A DNA stretch of 64,000 bases, from contig CANTFL010000017.1 in assembly GCA_947650285.1 (NCBI GenBank), forward strand, positions 62,001 through 126,000, given 5' to 3'. Below, piece after piece: positions 43,899 through 59,514 of this stretch. Numbering within the stretch: position 1 is the first letter of the stretch; the number at the start of each line of letters is the position of its first letter. The DNA is from Hyaloperonospora brassicae. Lineage: Eukaryota > Oomycota > Peronosporomycetes > Peronosporales > Peronosporaceae. The notes beneath the pieces were generated by a model. That model made no database searches. It saw only the letters and a program-made list of their open reading frames with translations, and was not told the DNA's origin. A program made the translations under genes and the position numbers.

Positions 43899-44298
43899 TT
43901 GCCCTGCATTTCCAAAACGTCTAACGTCTCTCAAAAGATCATGAGCTCTGGACGCATTGAATTTTCCAACTTTCGTCAGCACGACGAGGGTATGCCTCTC
44001 GATGTTGTGATGATGCAAGAACCACATGTGGTTGAAGGCGAGGCGGCGGGCTTGGCCTCACTATATTTTTCAACCTGGGGCTTTTTACCTGCAGAAAAAC
44101 TTGGACTGTCGCTGTGTTCCTAGTCTCCTCAGCGTCGTGGTGGACTTGCAATTTTACTACACCCGCATTCAGAAATACAAGAGATGACGACGTGGATGAT
44201 GGACGCATGGACGCCTCACTGGATGGCTGTGATCGTTCGTATTCCCCGCGATACATTTATTCTATTTATTATTTACGCTCTTAGTGATAGACGTGACC
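43899..44298 (+). pseudogene. LINE ORF2 start: endonuclease N-part
   Basis: Plus-strand frames give the beginning of an APE-type endonuclease. A Val-Val-Met-Met-Gln-Glu-Pro-His motif near 44010 carries the catalytic Glu. A second frame has Gly-Leu-Ala-Ile-Leu then a Pro-Arg-Asp-Thr-Phe-Ile-Leu strand near 44240. It stops at TGACC (44294-44298) against gypsy B2. The same codon phase resumes at 27541 on the minus strand after one copy of TGACC is removed. Confidence 0.82.
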
Positions 44299-44711
44299 TG
44301 TAACGGGGCAGCCCGTTACATGGAAATTGTCATTTATGAGATAATTACAATAAAGAATATTATGTTGAATATTCTTTCAACAATATCACCAATAGTGGTG
44401 ATATTGGTGAGGCGACCAAAGGGTCTGCTCATTGGTTGATATCTTGACGATATCAGCCCACCAATCGCCGCAAGACGCGCGCAATGAGTAGTGAGTAGAC
44501 GTCGTCATACATTCAGTTAGATTAGTATAATTAAGTTAAGTCGAACAGAGAGACAGTGGTTAAAGACTTAATTATATTAATATAAAAAGTTTACTTTTCC
44601 TTAAGACAGTGTTGCCTCTGTCTTAACTACCGCTTCCTCGGTTTCCTCGTGTACGCTTGTCGGTGCACGATACCCTTGCGCTAAGCTCACGCAAGGGTGT
44701 GCCCCGTTACA
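44299..44711 (+). repeat. B2 5' LTR (long subtype)
   Basis: 413 bp, the same subtype as B1's left LTR, including the extra segment with an inverted repeat near 44605-44625. Left flank TGACC. Confidence 0.9.
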
Positions 44712-44713
44712 CC

Positions 44714-44729
44714 TGGTAGCACTTTGTAG
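44714..44729 (+). promoter_or_regulatory. tRNA primer-binding site, B2
   Basis: TGGTAGCACTTTGTAG, two bases after the 5' LTR, identical to B1. Confidence 0.8.
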
Positions 44730-44761
44730 TCCTTCCAGCGACCACCTACACATCATCAACC

Positions 44762-45832
44762 ATGAACATGTTGGATGATGAAGAAACCTTTCACGCCATG
44801 CGTGAAGGGTTTACCCATTTGAGTGACATCGAATGGAGTGCGGTAGAACGAATGAGTTCTACCGTAGGCGAGTTCGCCATTAGCGCCATGTTGGAGTCTC
44901 TAGACAGAGACCAACAACATGCCGCTATAGCCAAGTTCATTCAAAGTGAACTTGTCGCCGAAAGGGAGAAAGTAGCCTTGCTTCACCAGCAAGGCTCTCA
45001 ACAGGCCGAGCAGTTGAGAGAACTCGGTGCTCAACAGACAGAGCTGTTGAGACAGCAGCAATTCCATGATGCTGTGGGCGGGACGGCACATGCGCGTCGT
45101 TCCGAAGTCATGAAAGTTGACTTCTCCAAGTACAGTGGAGTCCCGGAGGACTCCCTGTTACTGTGGTTCGTCGAACTCGACAGAGCCTTAAGGGCTCGTC
45201 GCGTCGAAGATGAGCAAATGAAACTCACATTTGCTCAAACCCACTTGGCAGGACGTGCCAAAACTTGGTCCCTGGGGCTCGAGAGTAGCGACCCACATGT
45301 GTTTAAGTCGCTAGATGACTCCAAGGCCAGGCTCAGACAAACGTTTGAGCCGCCACGGGCTGAGTTCAGGGCTCGTTCAGAGCTACTGAAACTCAAGCAG
45401 GTTAAGCGTGATGTGCATGCTTACGCTCAACATATACGACTCCTCGCGAGTAGTATAACTGCCAACCCAGTTCATGAACACACGTTGATTACAATGTTCA
45501 TGCAAGGGCTCGCAGAAGGGCCCGTCAGGAGCCACCTGTTCCGCCTTGAGCTGAATACGCTTGAAGAAGCGATATCAGCCGCGGAACAGGAAGACTTTAG
45601 CATGAGACAGGCTCATGCTAGCTCAAACTCTTATCGTCCACCGAGACGACAAGAGATCGGAGGTCCAGAACCAATGGACCTCTGCTATGTTGAGAGCGAG
45701 AGATCTCGCTCTTCAAACAACAAGCGATTGCACTTCTGCAATCGCTGTCAGAAATTAGGGCACTACGCATATGAGTGTAGTGCTTCACGCCTAGTACCAA
45801 ACAGTACTGAGCGAAATGGACGGGGTCAGTAG
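44762..45832 (+). CDS. gag: gag of gypsy B2 (internally deleted)
   Basis: 356 codons from ATG to TAG at 45830-45832. Aligns with B1 gag throughout. The CCHC knuckle is at about 45739-45780. Relative to B1 about 26 codons are missing just before the end, between two Asn-Gly-Arg repeats, which removes the slippery heptamer seen in B1. The hairpin with the stop is kept. The coding DNA is densely tiled with perfect hairpins. Confidence 0.88.
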   Translation: MNMLDDEETFHAMREGFTHLSDIEWSAVERMSSTVGEFAISAMLESLDRDQQHAAIAKFIQSELVAEREKVALLHQQGSQQAEQLRELGAQQTELLRQQQFHDAVGGTAHARRSEVMKVDFSKYSGVPEDSLLLWFVELDRALRARRVEDEQMKLTFAQTHLAGRAKTWSLGLESSDPHVFKSLDDSKARLRQTFEPPRAEFRARSELLKLKQVKRDVHAYAQHIRLLASSITANPVHEHTLITMFMQGLAEGPVRSHLFRLELNTLEEAISAAEQEDFSMRQAHASSNSYRPPRRQEIGGPEPMDLCYVESERSRSSNNKRLHFCNRCQKLGHYAYECSASRLVPNSTERNGRGQ

Positions 45833-45850
45833 GGGCGGAGCGCCCTACTG
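45827..45850 (+). promoter_or_regulatory. Hairpin containing the gag stop, B2
   Basis: CAGTAGGGGCG pairs with CGCCCTACTG around a short loop. Near-identical hairpins lie at 8345-8366 in gypsy A and, degraded, in B1. Here it lacks the upstream slippery site because of the deletion. Confidence 0.7.
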
Positions 45851-48800
45851 ATCCAGCAACCTCAAGAAATTTTGCAAATCTCTTGACAAAAGTTGCTCCA
45901 GACACACAATCATTGTGTGTCTCGGCACCTGGTGATGAGATTTCACTCATCACCTTGAAGTTAAAAGTGACAAACAATATGTCACTTCGTGCTCTGGTTG
46001 ACTGTGGGGCGTCGAACAACTTTGTTCGTCGCCAGTCACTAGAGGGTCGTAGGCTCAAGTTCGTTGAGCGCGACATTCCCCTCACGAGGATGACGGTGCG
46101 CCTTGCAACAGGCGCATCGATTACCGTTGAGAAACGTGTAGTAAGAATCCACTACACGTTAGAGGACGAACAGTACGATGATGACTTCATCGTACTGGAT
46201 CTGGATGAGAAATTCGATGTCATCTTGGGATTACCTTGGCTCAGAAAGTACGAGCCAAGAGTGAGCTGGCAGCATCGATCCGTGAAGATGCCTGCCGCTT
46301 GTTCATCAGATGGCCATCTGATGAATTTCATGGAGCGTCCACAAGCGTGTGGATGTACTGCGAGTGAGTGCGATGGCCTCACTTGCGGTACGGTCGTTCG
46401 CACGACTGCACAAGATCACAGCGTAGTTGATCACTACACTGTGGAGCAAGCTCCCGGCCGCTGTACAGAAGTACAGGCTGCGCCGAAGGTCCACCATTCG
46501 AAGAAGTCGAGTGGACCGGGACATGGATGCATGCCTAGCGGGAAGCATCTTAGACAAAAGAAACCTGTTGCCTTCCAAGGGAAATATGGAAATCCTTGGT
46601 CGACTGGAGAGTCGACCGTAGAGGATCGGTGCCTGACTCTGGTTGCATAGCCACAGTCAGAAGACGTCGAGGGAATAAGTCCCCACGTGCTTGAGGAAGG
46701 AAGTCCTCAAGAGTCACTTGCTGAAGGATCAGGCCCTCAGCAACCTGTGGAAGCAAGTTCCCTGAAAGAAACCGAGACGTTGAACGTCTTGGTCAATGAC
46801 GGATCAAGTGTAGGCGCTTATACGCTTGATCTGATTGTGCCTCCGAAGTTCACTTCGGAGATAACTCAGTTGCCAACGCTAGAACCGAAACGGTTCTTGC
46901 GTGATCTGCGTAGTGGTAAAGTCAAGCAGATCTGCATTCTCGTCACAGAGGATATGTATGTGGCCGATATTCGGTCGGCGACAGTATTTGCTGAGAACGA
47001 ACGGTTTCCCAGCAGCTCATTGATGGACGAAGGTGTCCTCGATGAGAAGACTCGGATTGAGCGATACACGTCTCAATCCTGGGAGTCACTTCAGGCAAAT
47101 CCTTTGTACAAGGATTTGATCGAATTCAGGGATAGTTTCCCTGAATCCGTGCCATGCGATTTGCCTAAGGACAAAGGCACTCGACACGATATCGAGCTCA
47201 AACCGGGCTCGAAGTACTGTGTCATGAAGCAGTGGCCACTGCCTCGTGAACAGGTGCTAGCGATCGACAAATTCTTTACCGATCGCTTAGCAGCAGGCCA
47301 TGTGGGAAATCAGCTATTCCTCATAACTCTCCGACCTTCCGTGTGAGAAAAGCCACATGAGGATGGCGGACCGTGCATCGTTCGACAAGTTGAATGCTGC
47401 AACGGTACCCGCTCAGACGTCGATACCGAGGAAGGACGTAATCATAGATGGTATGTCAAAGAGTACCATCTTTTCGTCCATGGATATGATGGATGGATTC
47501 TATCAGATCCTCATGCGTAAACGGGACATCCCGTACACAGCAGTGAGCACCCCCAGCGTTATGTTGTGGGAGTGGCTAGTGATGCCACAGGGGATGAGCA
47601 ATTCTCCTGCTACTTTCAACAGATGTGTTACAAATCGGTTGAGACCGGTGCGAGACTTCGCACCGAGTTACTTCGACGAGGTGTTCGTCCATAGCCGGGC
47701 TATGGACGGAAAGAAGGACGTTGAAGTTCATAGAACTCAAGTTCGTCAAGTCCTTCAACTTATGCGCAAGCATAAGTTGTATGCCAACATCAAGAAGTGT
47801 ATATTCGCGGCTAGCGAAATACCACTTCTTGGGTGCATCGAAGGCAAACACGGCGTACGCCCTGATCCCGAAAAGATCAAGTCGATTACCGAATGGCCAG
47901 TGCCAGTCGATGTCAAGGGACTGAGGAAGTTCCTTGGTTTAGCGGCGTAATTGCACAAGTACTCTCGCAATTACGCCGAGATGACGGTACATCTTTCTTG
48001 GTTACTCAAGAAAAATGTCAAGTGGTCATGGAACGCTGAGTGCCAGCGTTCCTTTGAAGGTATCAATCAAAGCTTGATGCAGTCGCCGATATTGGCGATT
48101 GCAGATCAGGACAGACCATTTCATGTGGTCTGTGACGCCAGCGATTTCGCGATCGGCTGTGCGTTAATGCAATTTGACGCAGATGGCGCAGAGCGCGTCA
48201 TCTGTTATCAGTCGCGTCAGCTGCAAGCAGCTGAGCGCAATTACCCAGTGCATGACAAGGAACTCCTTGCCATGAAATATGCACTGGCTAAGTTTCGCGT
48301 CTACCTCTTGGGAGATAGAGCGTTTGTTGTCTCTACGGACCATGCGTCACTACGCACGGCCGTAAACAGCCCACACCTCTCGCAGAGAATGGCGAGGTGG
48401 CTGTCTTCCTTCGCGGAGTATAACTTCTCCGTGGAGTATAAACTCGGACGACTCAATGTCGTCGCTGATGCGCTTTCGCGCCGGCCCGATTTCGAGCTGG
48501 AAGCACAATCCAACAGTGAGGATAAGCCCACTGTTGCGACACTGACAGCCAGTGTTCCGTCGTCAAGCTTACTTGACGACGTACGAAAGGCATACGCAGA
48601 ATATAAGGATCTTCTGCGATTGATGGATCATCTGGTGAATCCATCCAGTAAATTCATGAAAGATTTACCGGCTTTGTACCGATCCTCATCGGATCGGTAT
48701 ACGACACGCAACGAATTGCTGTACTATACAGCTGTTGCCGGCGACACGCCTCGTGTCGTCGTCCCCGCTCATGATGATTTGCGTTTACGCATCATGTACG

Positions 48801-50620
48801 AGTGTCACGATGCCCCAACAAGCGGCCATCGTGGAAGGGAAAAGACTTACGTCACGGTAAGTCGTGACTTTTACAGGCCCCGCCAGTATCAGTTTGTTCG
48901 CAAGTACATACGTGCTTGCGAAGTTTGTCAACGGGTGAAGCCTAGTCCTTCATCCCGTGCGCCATTGCAGCCTCTGCCTGTTCCGACAGAGTGCTGGCAG
49001 TCCGTTTCAATGGACTTCGTCTTCGGTTTACCCGAAGACGCTCACAAGAATAATGGTATTCTTGTGTTTGTTGACCGATTCAGCAAGATGTTGCATCTTG
49101 CTGCTGTCCCTGAGTCGATCAAGGCTCAAGGTTGTGCTCGTGTCTTTCTCGACACGGTCTATAGACTCCACGGGTTACCCCGTGAACTCGTATCCGACCG
49201 CGACCCTCGGTTCACGGCGGAATTTTGGCAAACCGTGTTCCGTACTCTCGGAACACGATTGAAGATGTCTACTTCTGACCATCCAGAAACAGATGGTCAG
49301 ACGGAACGTGCGAACCGTGTCCTCGAAGAGATTCTTCGAGGATATGTCCACTCGTTTTCGAGTTGGAGCGAATTCCTACCCATGGTGGAATTCGCCATCA
49401 ATAATTCGGTGAATGCTTTAACCCAGCACACACCGTTGTACGTGAATGGCCTACGCCATACACGTGTTCACGCCCTTCTAGAGTATGACTCTTGGATAAT
49501 AGGGGGGCTCGCTCGAGCAAAAACCGTTCTGGCTCTTGCTCATCACGTGTCGAAAATGTCGACATCGATGAAGAGAATCACCTCAATAATAGCGGCAACG
49601 CTATTATTGACTCGAATTATGATGATGATGCTGGTATATTCAGCATCGGCAACGATTATTCCGGCGAGGAAGAAGACAACCTCGCTGAAGAAGAGAACAA
49701 TCTCTTAGCAGTGCGCACGAAGCGCACTGAAATACAAAACAAAGAGTCAGCAGAGAACTTCCTGCTGACTCGAGAGGCGATAGTCCGCTTCGTTCAAGAC
49801 TCCATCGCAAATGCGGTGGACCGTCAGAAACGAAACGCAGACAAGAATGGAAGAGCAAATGTTCTTTCATTTAAAGTTAACGACCTAGTACTACTGTCTA
49901 CGGTAAACTTACCTGTACATGCAGTCACTAGTGTCGGCAGTAGTAAACTACTGCCGAAATACATTGAGCCATTTCGTGTGTTGCACCGCAAGGGTAATGC
50001 ATACACGATCGAATTGCCACGTAAGATGCGCACGCATCCTACGTTTTACGTGGGGAGGCTCAGTCCGTACTGTCAGTACGAGCCTTCTTCTTCCGATGAA
50101 GTTAGCCCCCACGCTCAAGAACCTCCATCAGGTTCTTGAGTTCGCGCTCCAGACGATCCGTCTGGTCGCGTTGATGAGAGACCTTTGAACTCAACCGAGA
50201 GATCTCTCCGCGAGCTGTCGCCAGCTCGCCAACGAGGAAGCGGACGTCGCGCTCGACCTGCAGCTGCGAGACCGCATGCTCAGAGCGGTGCTTCGCATGA
50301 TCAGTCTCGTGTTCCTTGCGGTACTTCCGCAAGAAATCAGACAGGTTGTAACGCCTGTTCCTCTCGTGCGTCAAATCATCGCGCAATTCGTCGATTGCGC
50401 GATCCATCTCGTAAGGGTCGAGATGGTGGGCCTGGGGTTCTGGAGGAGGTCTTTCCTCCTCCACCACATCCTTTGGTGGACTCGCACGGTGGTCAACGCT
50501 TTCTAGTGGAACGTATTTTGAACCACCGTGAAGATGCAGGATCAAGGACGAGCTACCTCGTCCAATAACGGAGGTATCCATCATCTTGGAACAGCTGGGA
50601 GCCCCGCTCCCAGCTGATGA
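45833..50620 (+). pseudogene. pol: pol of gypsy B2
   Basis: Begins in the -1 frame after gag. Protease Asp-Cys-Gly-Ala near 46005. Stop TAG at 46648. A shift near 47300 and the stop/ATG overlap at about 47355-47360 are in RT, the latter also found in B1. The RT box is Tyr-Phe-Asp-Glu (about 47670), so the second catalytic Asp is lost. Stop at 47948. RNase H (about 48110-48470), HHCC finger (about 48805-48935) and a complete integrase DDE core follow in one frame to 49708. The acidic insert then continues in another frame (49492-50139), followed by the Ser/Arg linker and chromodomain (50185 to about 50620) with a TAA at 50566. Confidence 0.9.
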
Positions 50621-51663
50621 TGGATGTGCCTGGTATCGTCCACCAGTATGACGAGACTTATCCGATTGGTCCGAGGGATCATCAGTAAATACGCGCTTTT
50701 GGCGCCTGTAGACGGATTGCAAGTTTGCAATCGCGTCACGCATCTCCTCCGAGATGTGTGCCCTTCCCCAGGGCGAACTTAGGGAGTACACATCCCTAGG
50801 TGCACGTTGCGAGTTGTCAACACAACTCGCACAAGGATCTCCCCATGTGAGGCAAGGAATGCCTGCCTCACTCGACAAACAGTACAACCGGTACCTGGCA
50901 CCGGTTGGCGTTCGCTTTTCGAACCTGAGGCGTGTCGCCTCAAGTTTCTTAAGCCACCCTTCTCGTCCAAAATTCGTTACGTTTTGAACGAACTCGTTCC
51001 ACGCAGCCAAAAGCGAGGCCTTGTCACGCTTTTGGTTGCCATTGTACCATCGATGTCTAAGGAAGACATCGAGATAGAAGTCTCTTCAGTGCGGAAGTTA
51101 CTCGCGCTGGGATCCAAGCCGTGAAGCTCACCTTACCGAATAAGAGTATTCGATGGTGTTGGCTTGTCTCGCGAGACAAGCCATTGATGAGACGTTCAGG
51201 CAAACGCCACGGCTTAAGCTCATCGCGCTTCTCAGTGGTACCCTTGTCGGTACCACGGTCTTCAGTATGACGACGGCTCGCGCCATCTTCATCACGCTAG
51301 TGTGAAGAAGCACGAGTCGGCGGTGGTAAGGAGTAATACTCCTCACCACTTTGATCACTTTCATCATCACTGCTGAACAGACTGTGTTGCAACTCACGAG
51401 TCCGTTCGTTCGGCAGTGTCCTTGGCGAATACTGAGGCGTCGCCGGTGATCGAGACGCCTCTAGCAGCATTGCCCGAGTCAGACACGTCTGACTCGCCAG
51501 AGTAGATGACCTCAATGTCGGGGTCATCATGCGCACGCGGTGCTGTACCGCGTGCACCTGCAGCACCTGTTGCTGCAGGCGAAGAACGAGCAGCAGACGA
51601 CGAATCGTCTGCCGCAGAAGCTGGCACAGGCACAGACTCTGTGTGCCTTGAGTCACCCCGCAA
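50102..51663 (-). pseudogene. Antisense ORF (aORF) of gypsy B2
   Basis: Counterpart of 28086-29697. The start ATG is at 51663, 138 bp from the inner LTR edge. The first frame ends at 51394; the second frame overlaps from about 51480, the same switch as in B1. Further breaks near 51300-51010. The C-terminal 302-codon frame (51010-50102) with the globular region and coiled coil is intact to an early TGA. It overlaps the pol linker/chromodomain antisense over about 500 bp. Confidence 0.7.
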
Positions 51664-51788
51664 AAATATGTTAACTATGCGAGGTCAGGTCGAGTTATGA
51701 ACGGAACTGACCCAACACGTTGTCTCTGTCCCAATGGTGACCAATGAGTGGCCACCATATTTTCGATAGTCACACAGTGACTATCAGA

Positions 51789-51801
51789 TAAGAGGGGGTG
51801 A
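51789..51801 (+). promoter_or_regulatory. Polypurine tract, B2
   Basis: AAGAGGGGGTGA directly before the 3' LTR. Confidence 0.8.
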
Positions 51802-52191
51802 TGTAACGGGGCAGCCCGTTGCATGGAATTGTCACTTTAAAGAAAGTGACAAATAAGAATATTAAGTTGAATATTCTTTGAACAATATCACCGATAGTGG
51901 TGATATTGGTGAGGTGACCAAAGAGTCTGCTCATTGGTTGATATCTTGATGATATCAACACACCAATCGCCGCAAGACGCGCGCAATGAGTGGTGACGAG
52001 ACGTCACCATACACTCAGCTAGATCAACATAATTAAGTCAGGTTAAACAGAGAGACAGCAACAAAAGACCTAATTAAATTAATTTAACATTTTTACTTTT
52101 CCCTTATCTACGCTTCCTTGTTTGCCTCATGTATGCTTGTCGGGGTACGATACCCATGCTTTAAGTTCACGCAAGGGTGTGCCACATTACA
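51802..52191 (+). repeat. B2 3' LTR (short subtype)
   Basis: 390 bp, same subtype as 35175-35566 and 41429-41820. Right flank AACGG (52192-52196). Confidence 0.9.
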
Positions 52192-53149
52192 AACGGGGTC
52201 TGAAGTACAACGACTTCATTGCTAGAATTTGCATTAAATTATTTATCATCGTTAACATATTATCTTGGCGAAGAATATTGAAGAACCAGAAGATAAAACA
52301 AATTCCCCACTTCCTAGTTTGACGAAAACTCTTATGGCATCACCGCACGTTTCCTCCCTGAAATAGGTCTGCATACGACGAAGTCTGTGTTGGAGTGTTG
52401 GAGATGGAAGCTCGGTAGACGATCACCCGATGTGCTAAAGTGACCGTCACTGGTTTAAGTGGACGGCAGGCGCGTACCACTAGCAGATGTTGTGACATGA
52501 AAAAGATATAGGCCTCCACAAGGATGTTCAAGTTTGATTCATTTAGGTTAAATCAGATAGCTTATTCAAATGTGTAGGGTTTTATAAGAGCTAATTTACT
52601 TTCCCATTAACTTCCTCGTTAATTTTTCCTCTCTGCTTACTGTAATCCCAACAATCTGTAGGCAATGAAGCCCTACATAATGCTAAATGAAAACAATAGA
52701 TTCATTGGGATCTATTGATATGATTATGAGATTTTAAGTAAAGAAAATAAAGAACTGCCCCATTTAATCACGAAAATTGATATTGCCCCAGATAAGTGAA
52801 AAACAACCAATGAACCACGTTCTAAAAGACCAAACACATCACATTTATACAGGTTCTGTTTCTGGTTGTAGAGATTCTCAACGCAATTTGTATGAGCACG
52901 ATGCAACCTACTCAACCCCTCCCAGTAGGTGCTGGCAATTCAGAGTGCAAGTTGCTTAAATTTTATCGTTATGCGAAACCTTGTCACTAGTCTTAAAAGC
53001 AGCTTGGTAGGAGCAGCACCATACTCGTCTTATACTAGCTACACACACACAAACGTACACTGTCATTCATTGAGCACCAGCACGCGCGTGATGCAAGCGT
53101 TCGTGCACGCGCCGTATCGACTGCAACGACTGAATCTTGCAGCTGCAAC
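52192..53149. other. No gene recognised
   Basis: AT-rich. Short frames only on both strands. The left end AACGG pairs with 41424-41428, so this DNA was once next to the region upstream of the ALIX-like gene. The right end GCAAC precedes copia-3. Confidence 0.5.
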
Positions 53150-53384
53150 TGTTAGTTCGCGATGTCGCTAGACGTAGGAAGGTAGTACATAGCACTATGG
53201 TAAAAGGTTTCTGTCATTTAGCATGTGTTATACCTCGATCTAATTTTCCCGTGTGATCCTTCCTGTCCACTCGATCAGCAAATATTGCATATCGTTTCGG
53301 ACAATGTATCACCTTATGAACACAAAGTCATCGGCCGCATTCACCATCGCCGTCCGGCGCGCTTCCTGCGCGGTCGTACTTACA
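53150..53384 (-). repeat. copia-3 3' LTR
   Basis: About 235 bp, similar to 57930-58165. Similarity may extend some 15 bp further right. Confidence 0.85.
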
Positions 53385-53467
53385 GCGGAACTCCTTTTTA
53401 CTCTCCTCCTCAGCCATGACTCACCTTTTGCACTTTCACTACCCGAGGAATTACAGTTCGCACAGCG

Positions 53468-57925
<4,458 letters not shown>

Positions 57926-57929
57926 AATC

Positions 57930-58165
57930 TGTTGGTTCGCGGTGTCGCTAGACGTAGTAAGGTAGTACAGAGCGCTGTAATAAAAGTTTTCTGTTATTTA
58001 TAATGTGTAATACCTCGATCTACTTTTCTCGTGGGATCCTTCCTGTCCACTCGATCAGCAAATATTGCATATCGTTTCGGACAATGTATGCACCTTATGA
58101 ACACAAAGTCATCGGCCGCATTCACCATCGCCGTCCGGCGCGCTTCATGCGCGGTCGTACCTACA
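57930..58165 (-). repeat. copia-3 5' LTR
   Basis: About 236 bp. Similar to 53150-53384. Confidence 0.85.
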
Positions 58166-58179
58166 GCTATACTCCTTTT

Positions 58180-58430
58180 CAATAGCAACAGCAACAGCAA
58201 TATCGACAATATCAAAAACAATAGCAACCACAGCATCTACAACAACAACAGCATTTACAGCAGTAGCATCATCATCAATAGCAACAACAACAACAACCGC
58301 AGCGCCTATAACAACAGAATTAGCAACAGAATTAGCATCATCAATAGAGCAACAACAACAGCAACCACAGCATCCTACAACAACACAAGCAGCAGCAACA
58401 TGAACAAAGCAACTCAAACAACATTAATGA
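58180..58430. repeat. Degenerate CAA/CAG-rich simple sequence
   Basis: Imperfect trinucleotide repeats (AAC, AGC, ATC) that give Asn/Ser-rich frames on one strand and Val/Ala-rich frames on the other. Not a gene. Confidence 0.85.
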
Positions 58431-59220
58431 AAGCAATAACATTATATTTCACAACATTAGCACAAATTGACTTCGTTTACGGCCGCGACCGATGATACGA
58501 GGACGCGTTTGAGTCATCATATCTCGTGTCTGTGCCCGCAACTGGTGGCTGCAAGCGCAGCACGCCCGCGGCAGAACCCTTTCTGCGGCTTCTCAAACAG
58601 GGCGGGGGTTGGTCACGGCCGTAAAGTGGAATTCGAAAACGATCAAGGACGCGTGGCTTTATGTGTGCCAAATTAACATAAGTTTACTTGGTCGTGAAGC
58701 ATTTATCTTATTTTTGTGATTAAATGGGGGTATTTGTTGTATTTTACGATTGAAACCCTGGGCGATAATTTCGTAGTAGCTGCTGACACGAGACTTATTG
58801 GCAAATATATGCATGATATCAGTCATCATTATCGCCAATCAGTGCTTGACTCGTGATACGAGTGGTGAGCTGGATCTAGACATACACATGATATATATAG
58901 TCCAAGTTTTGCAATTGGGCAGTTTAGTGATGACCTGAATTACAACGACGTCAAAATATCTTTTTACTTTTTACAAAACCTCACCATTCGGGTAATTGGT
59001 CTTCCTATGATGCTATCAATGTTGATGTAAAAGTAAACAATATTTACAAAAGAGATGTGTGTTGAACGCGTACCGGACGCGTTTAGGCCTTCTGCCGGGG
59101 TCCCCGTCAGTAGTTTAAGCAACCAGGAAGTGGTGTCTTTCTTCAACCTGCACATAACCGACAAAGGACAATCTAGAACTCAGTGCAAGCTACACATTTA
59201 ACCCACATATTTACCCTATC
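58431..59220. other. No gene recognised
   Basis: Nothing with motifs on either strand. AT-rich from about 58670. Short inverted repeats occur but without a pattern I can assign. Confidence 0.5.
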
Positions 59221-59514
59221 ATGGCAGCTGGAACGTTGTACTGGGGAATGAGTGTCCAATATGACCACCATATTCCTGTGGTGGAGTGGGTCGCCAAAAT
59301 CGATTGGCGTGACTCCAAACCGCCCAATGTGCCGGACTGCCGACTTGAGGAGGGGGTACTCCTATTCCGCTTGGATTTTAAACTCACCTTGTGTACCCGT
59401 TGGCTTGGCGGGTATCACTCTTCGGAGGACGTGGCGATGGAGTTAGATGTCGGTCTTGGTGTGTGTCGACCTTGGGGGCCCCGAGCGGATATGCTTCAGT
59501 CGGGGTCCAGTTAG
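59221..59514 (+). CDS. Short frame, perhaps retroelement protease remnant
   Basis: 97 codons. A stretch Pro-Val-Val-Glu-Trp followed by Ile-Asp-Trp resembles the region after the conserved Leu-Gly-Met of gypsy proteases, but the active-site Asp-Ser/Thr-Gly is not present. GC content rises here and stays high to the end of the window. Low confidence; could be an unrelated frame. Confidence 0.25.
   Translation: MAAGTLYWGMSVQYDHHIPVVEWVAKIDWRDSKPPNVPDCRLEEGVLLFRLDFKLTLCTRWLGGYHSSEDVAMELDVGLGVCRPWGPRADMLQSGSS

Larger units (their letters stand above)
44299..52191 (+). mobile_element. Ty3/gypsy family B copy B2 (chimeric ends)
   Basis: LTRs 44299-44711 (413 bp) and 51802-52191 (390 bp) are of different subtypes. 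The flanks TGACC and AACGG do not match; their partners are at 27537-27541 (inverted) and 41424-41428. Internal order: PBS, gag, pol, antisense ORF, polypurine tract. Inactive: pol has several breaks and gag has an internal deletion. Confidence 0.93.

Noticed and set aside
58145..58495. Asn/Ser-rich and Val/Ala-rich frames
   Set aside because: Composition comes from degenerate CAA/CAG repeats; no ends or motifs of a gene.
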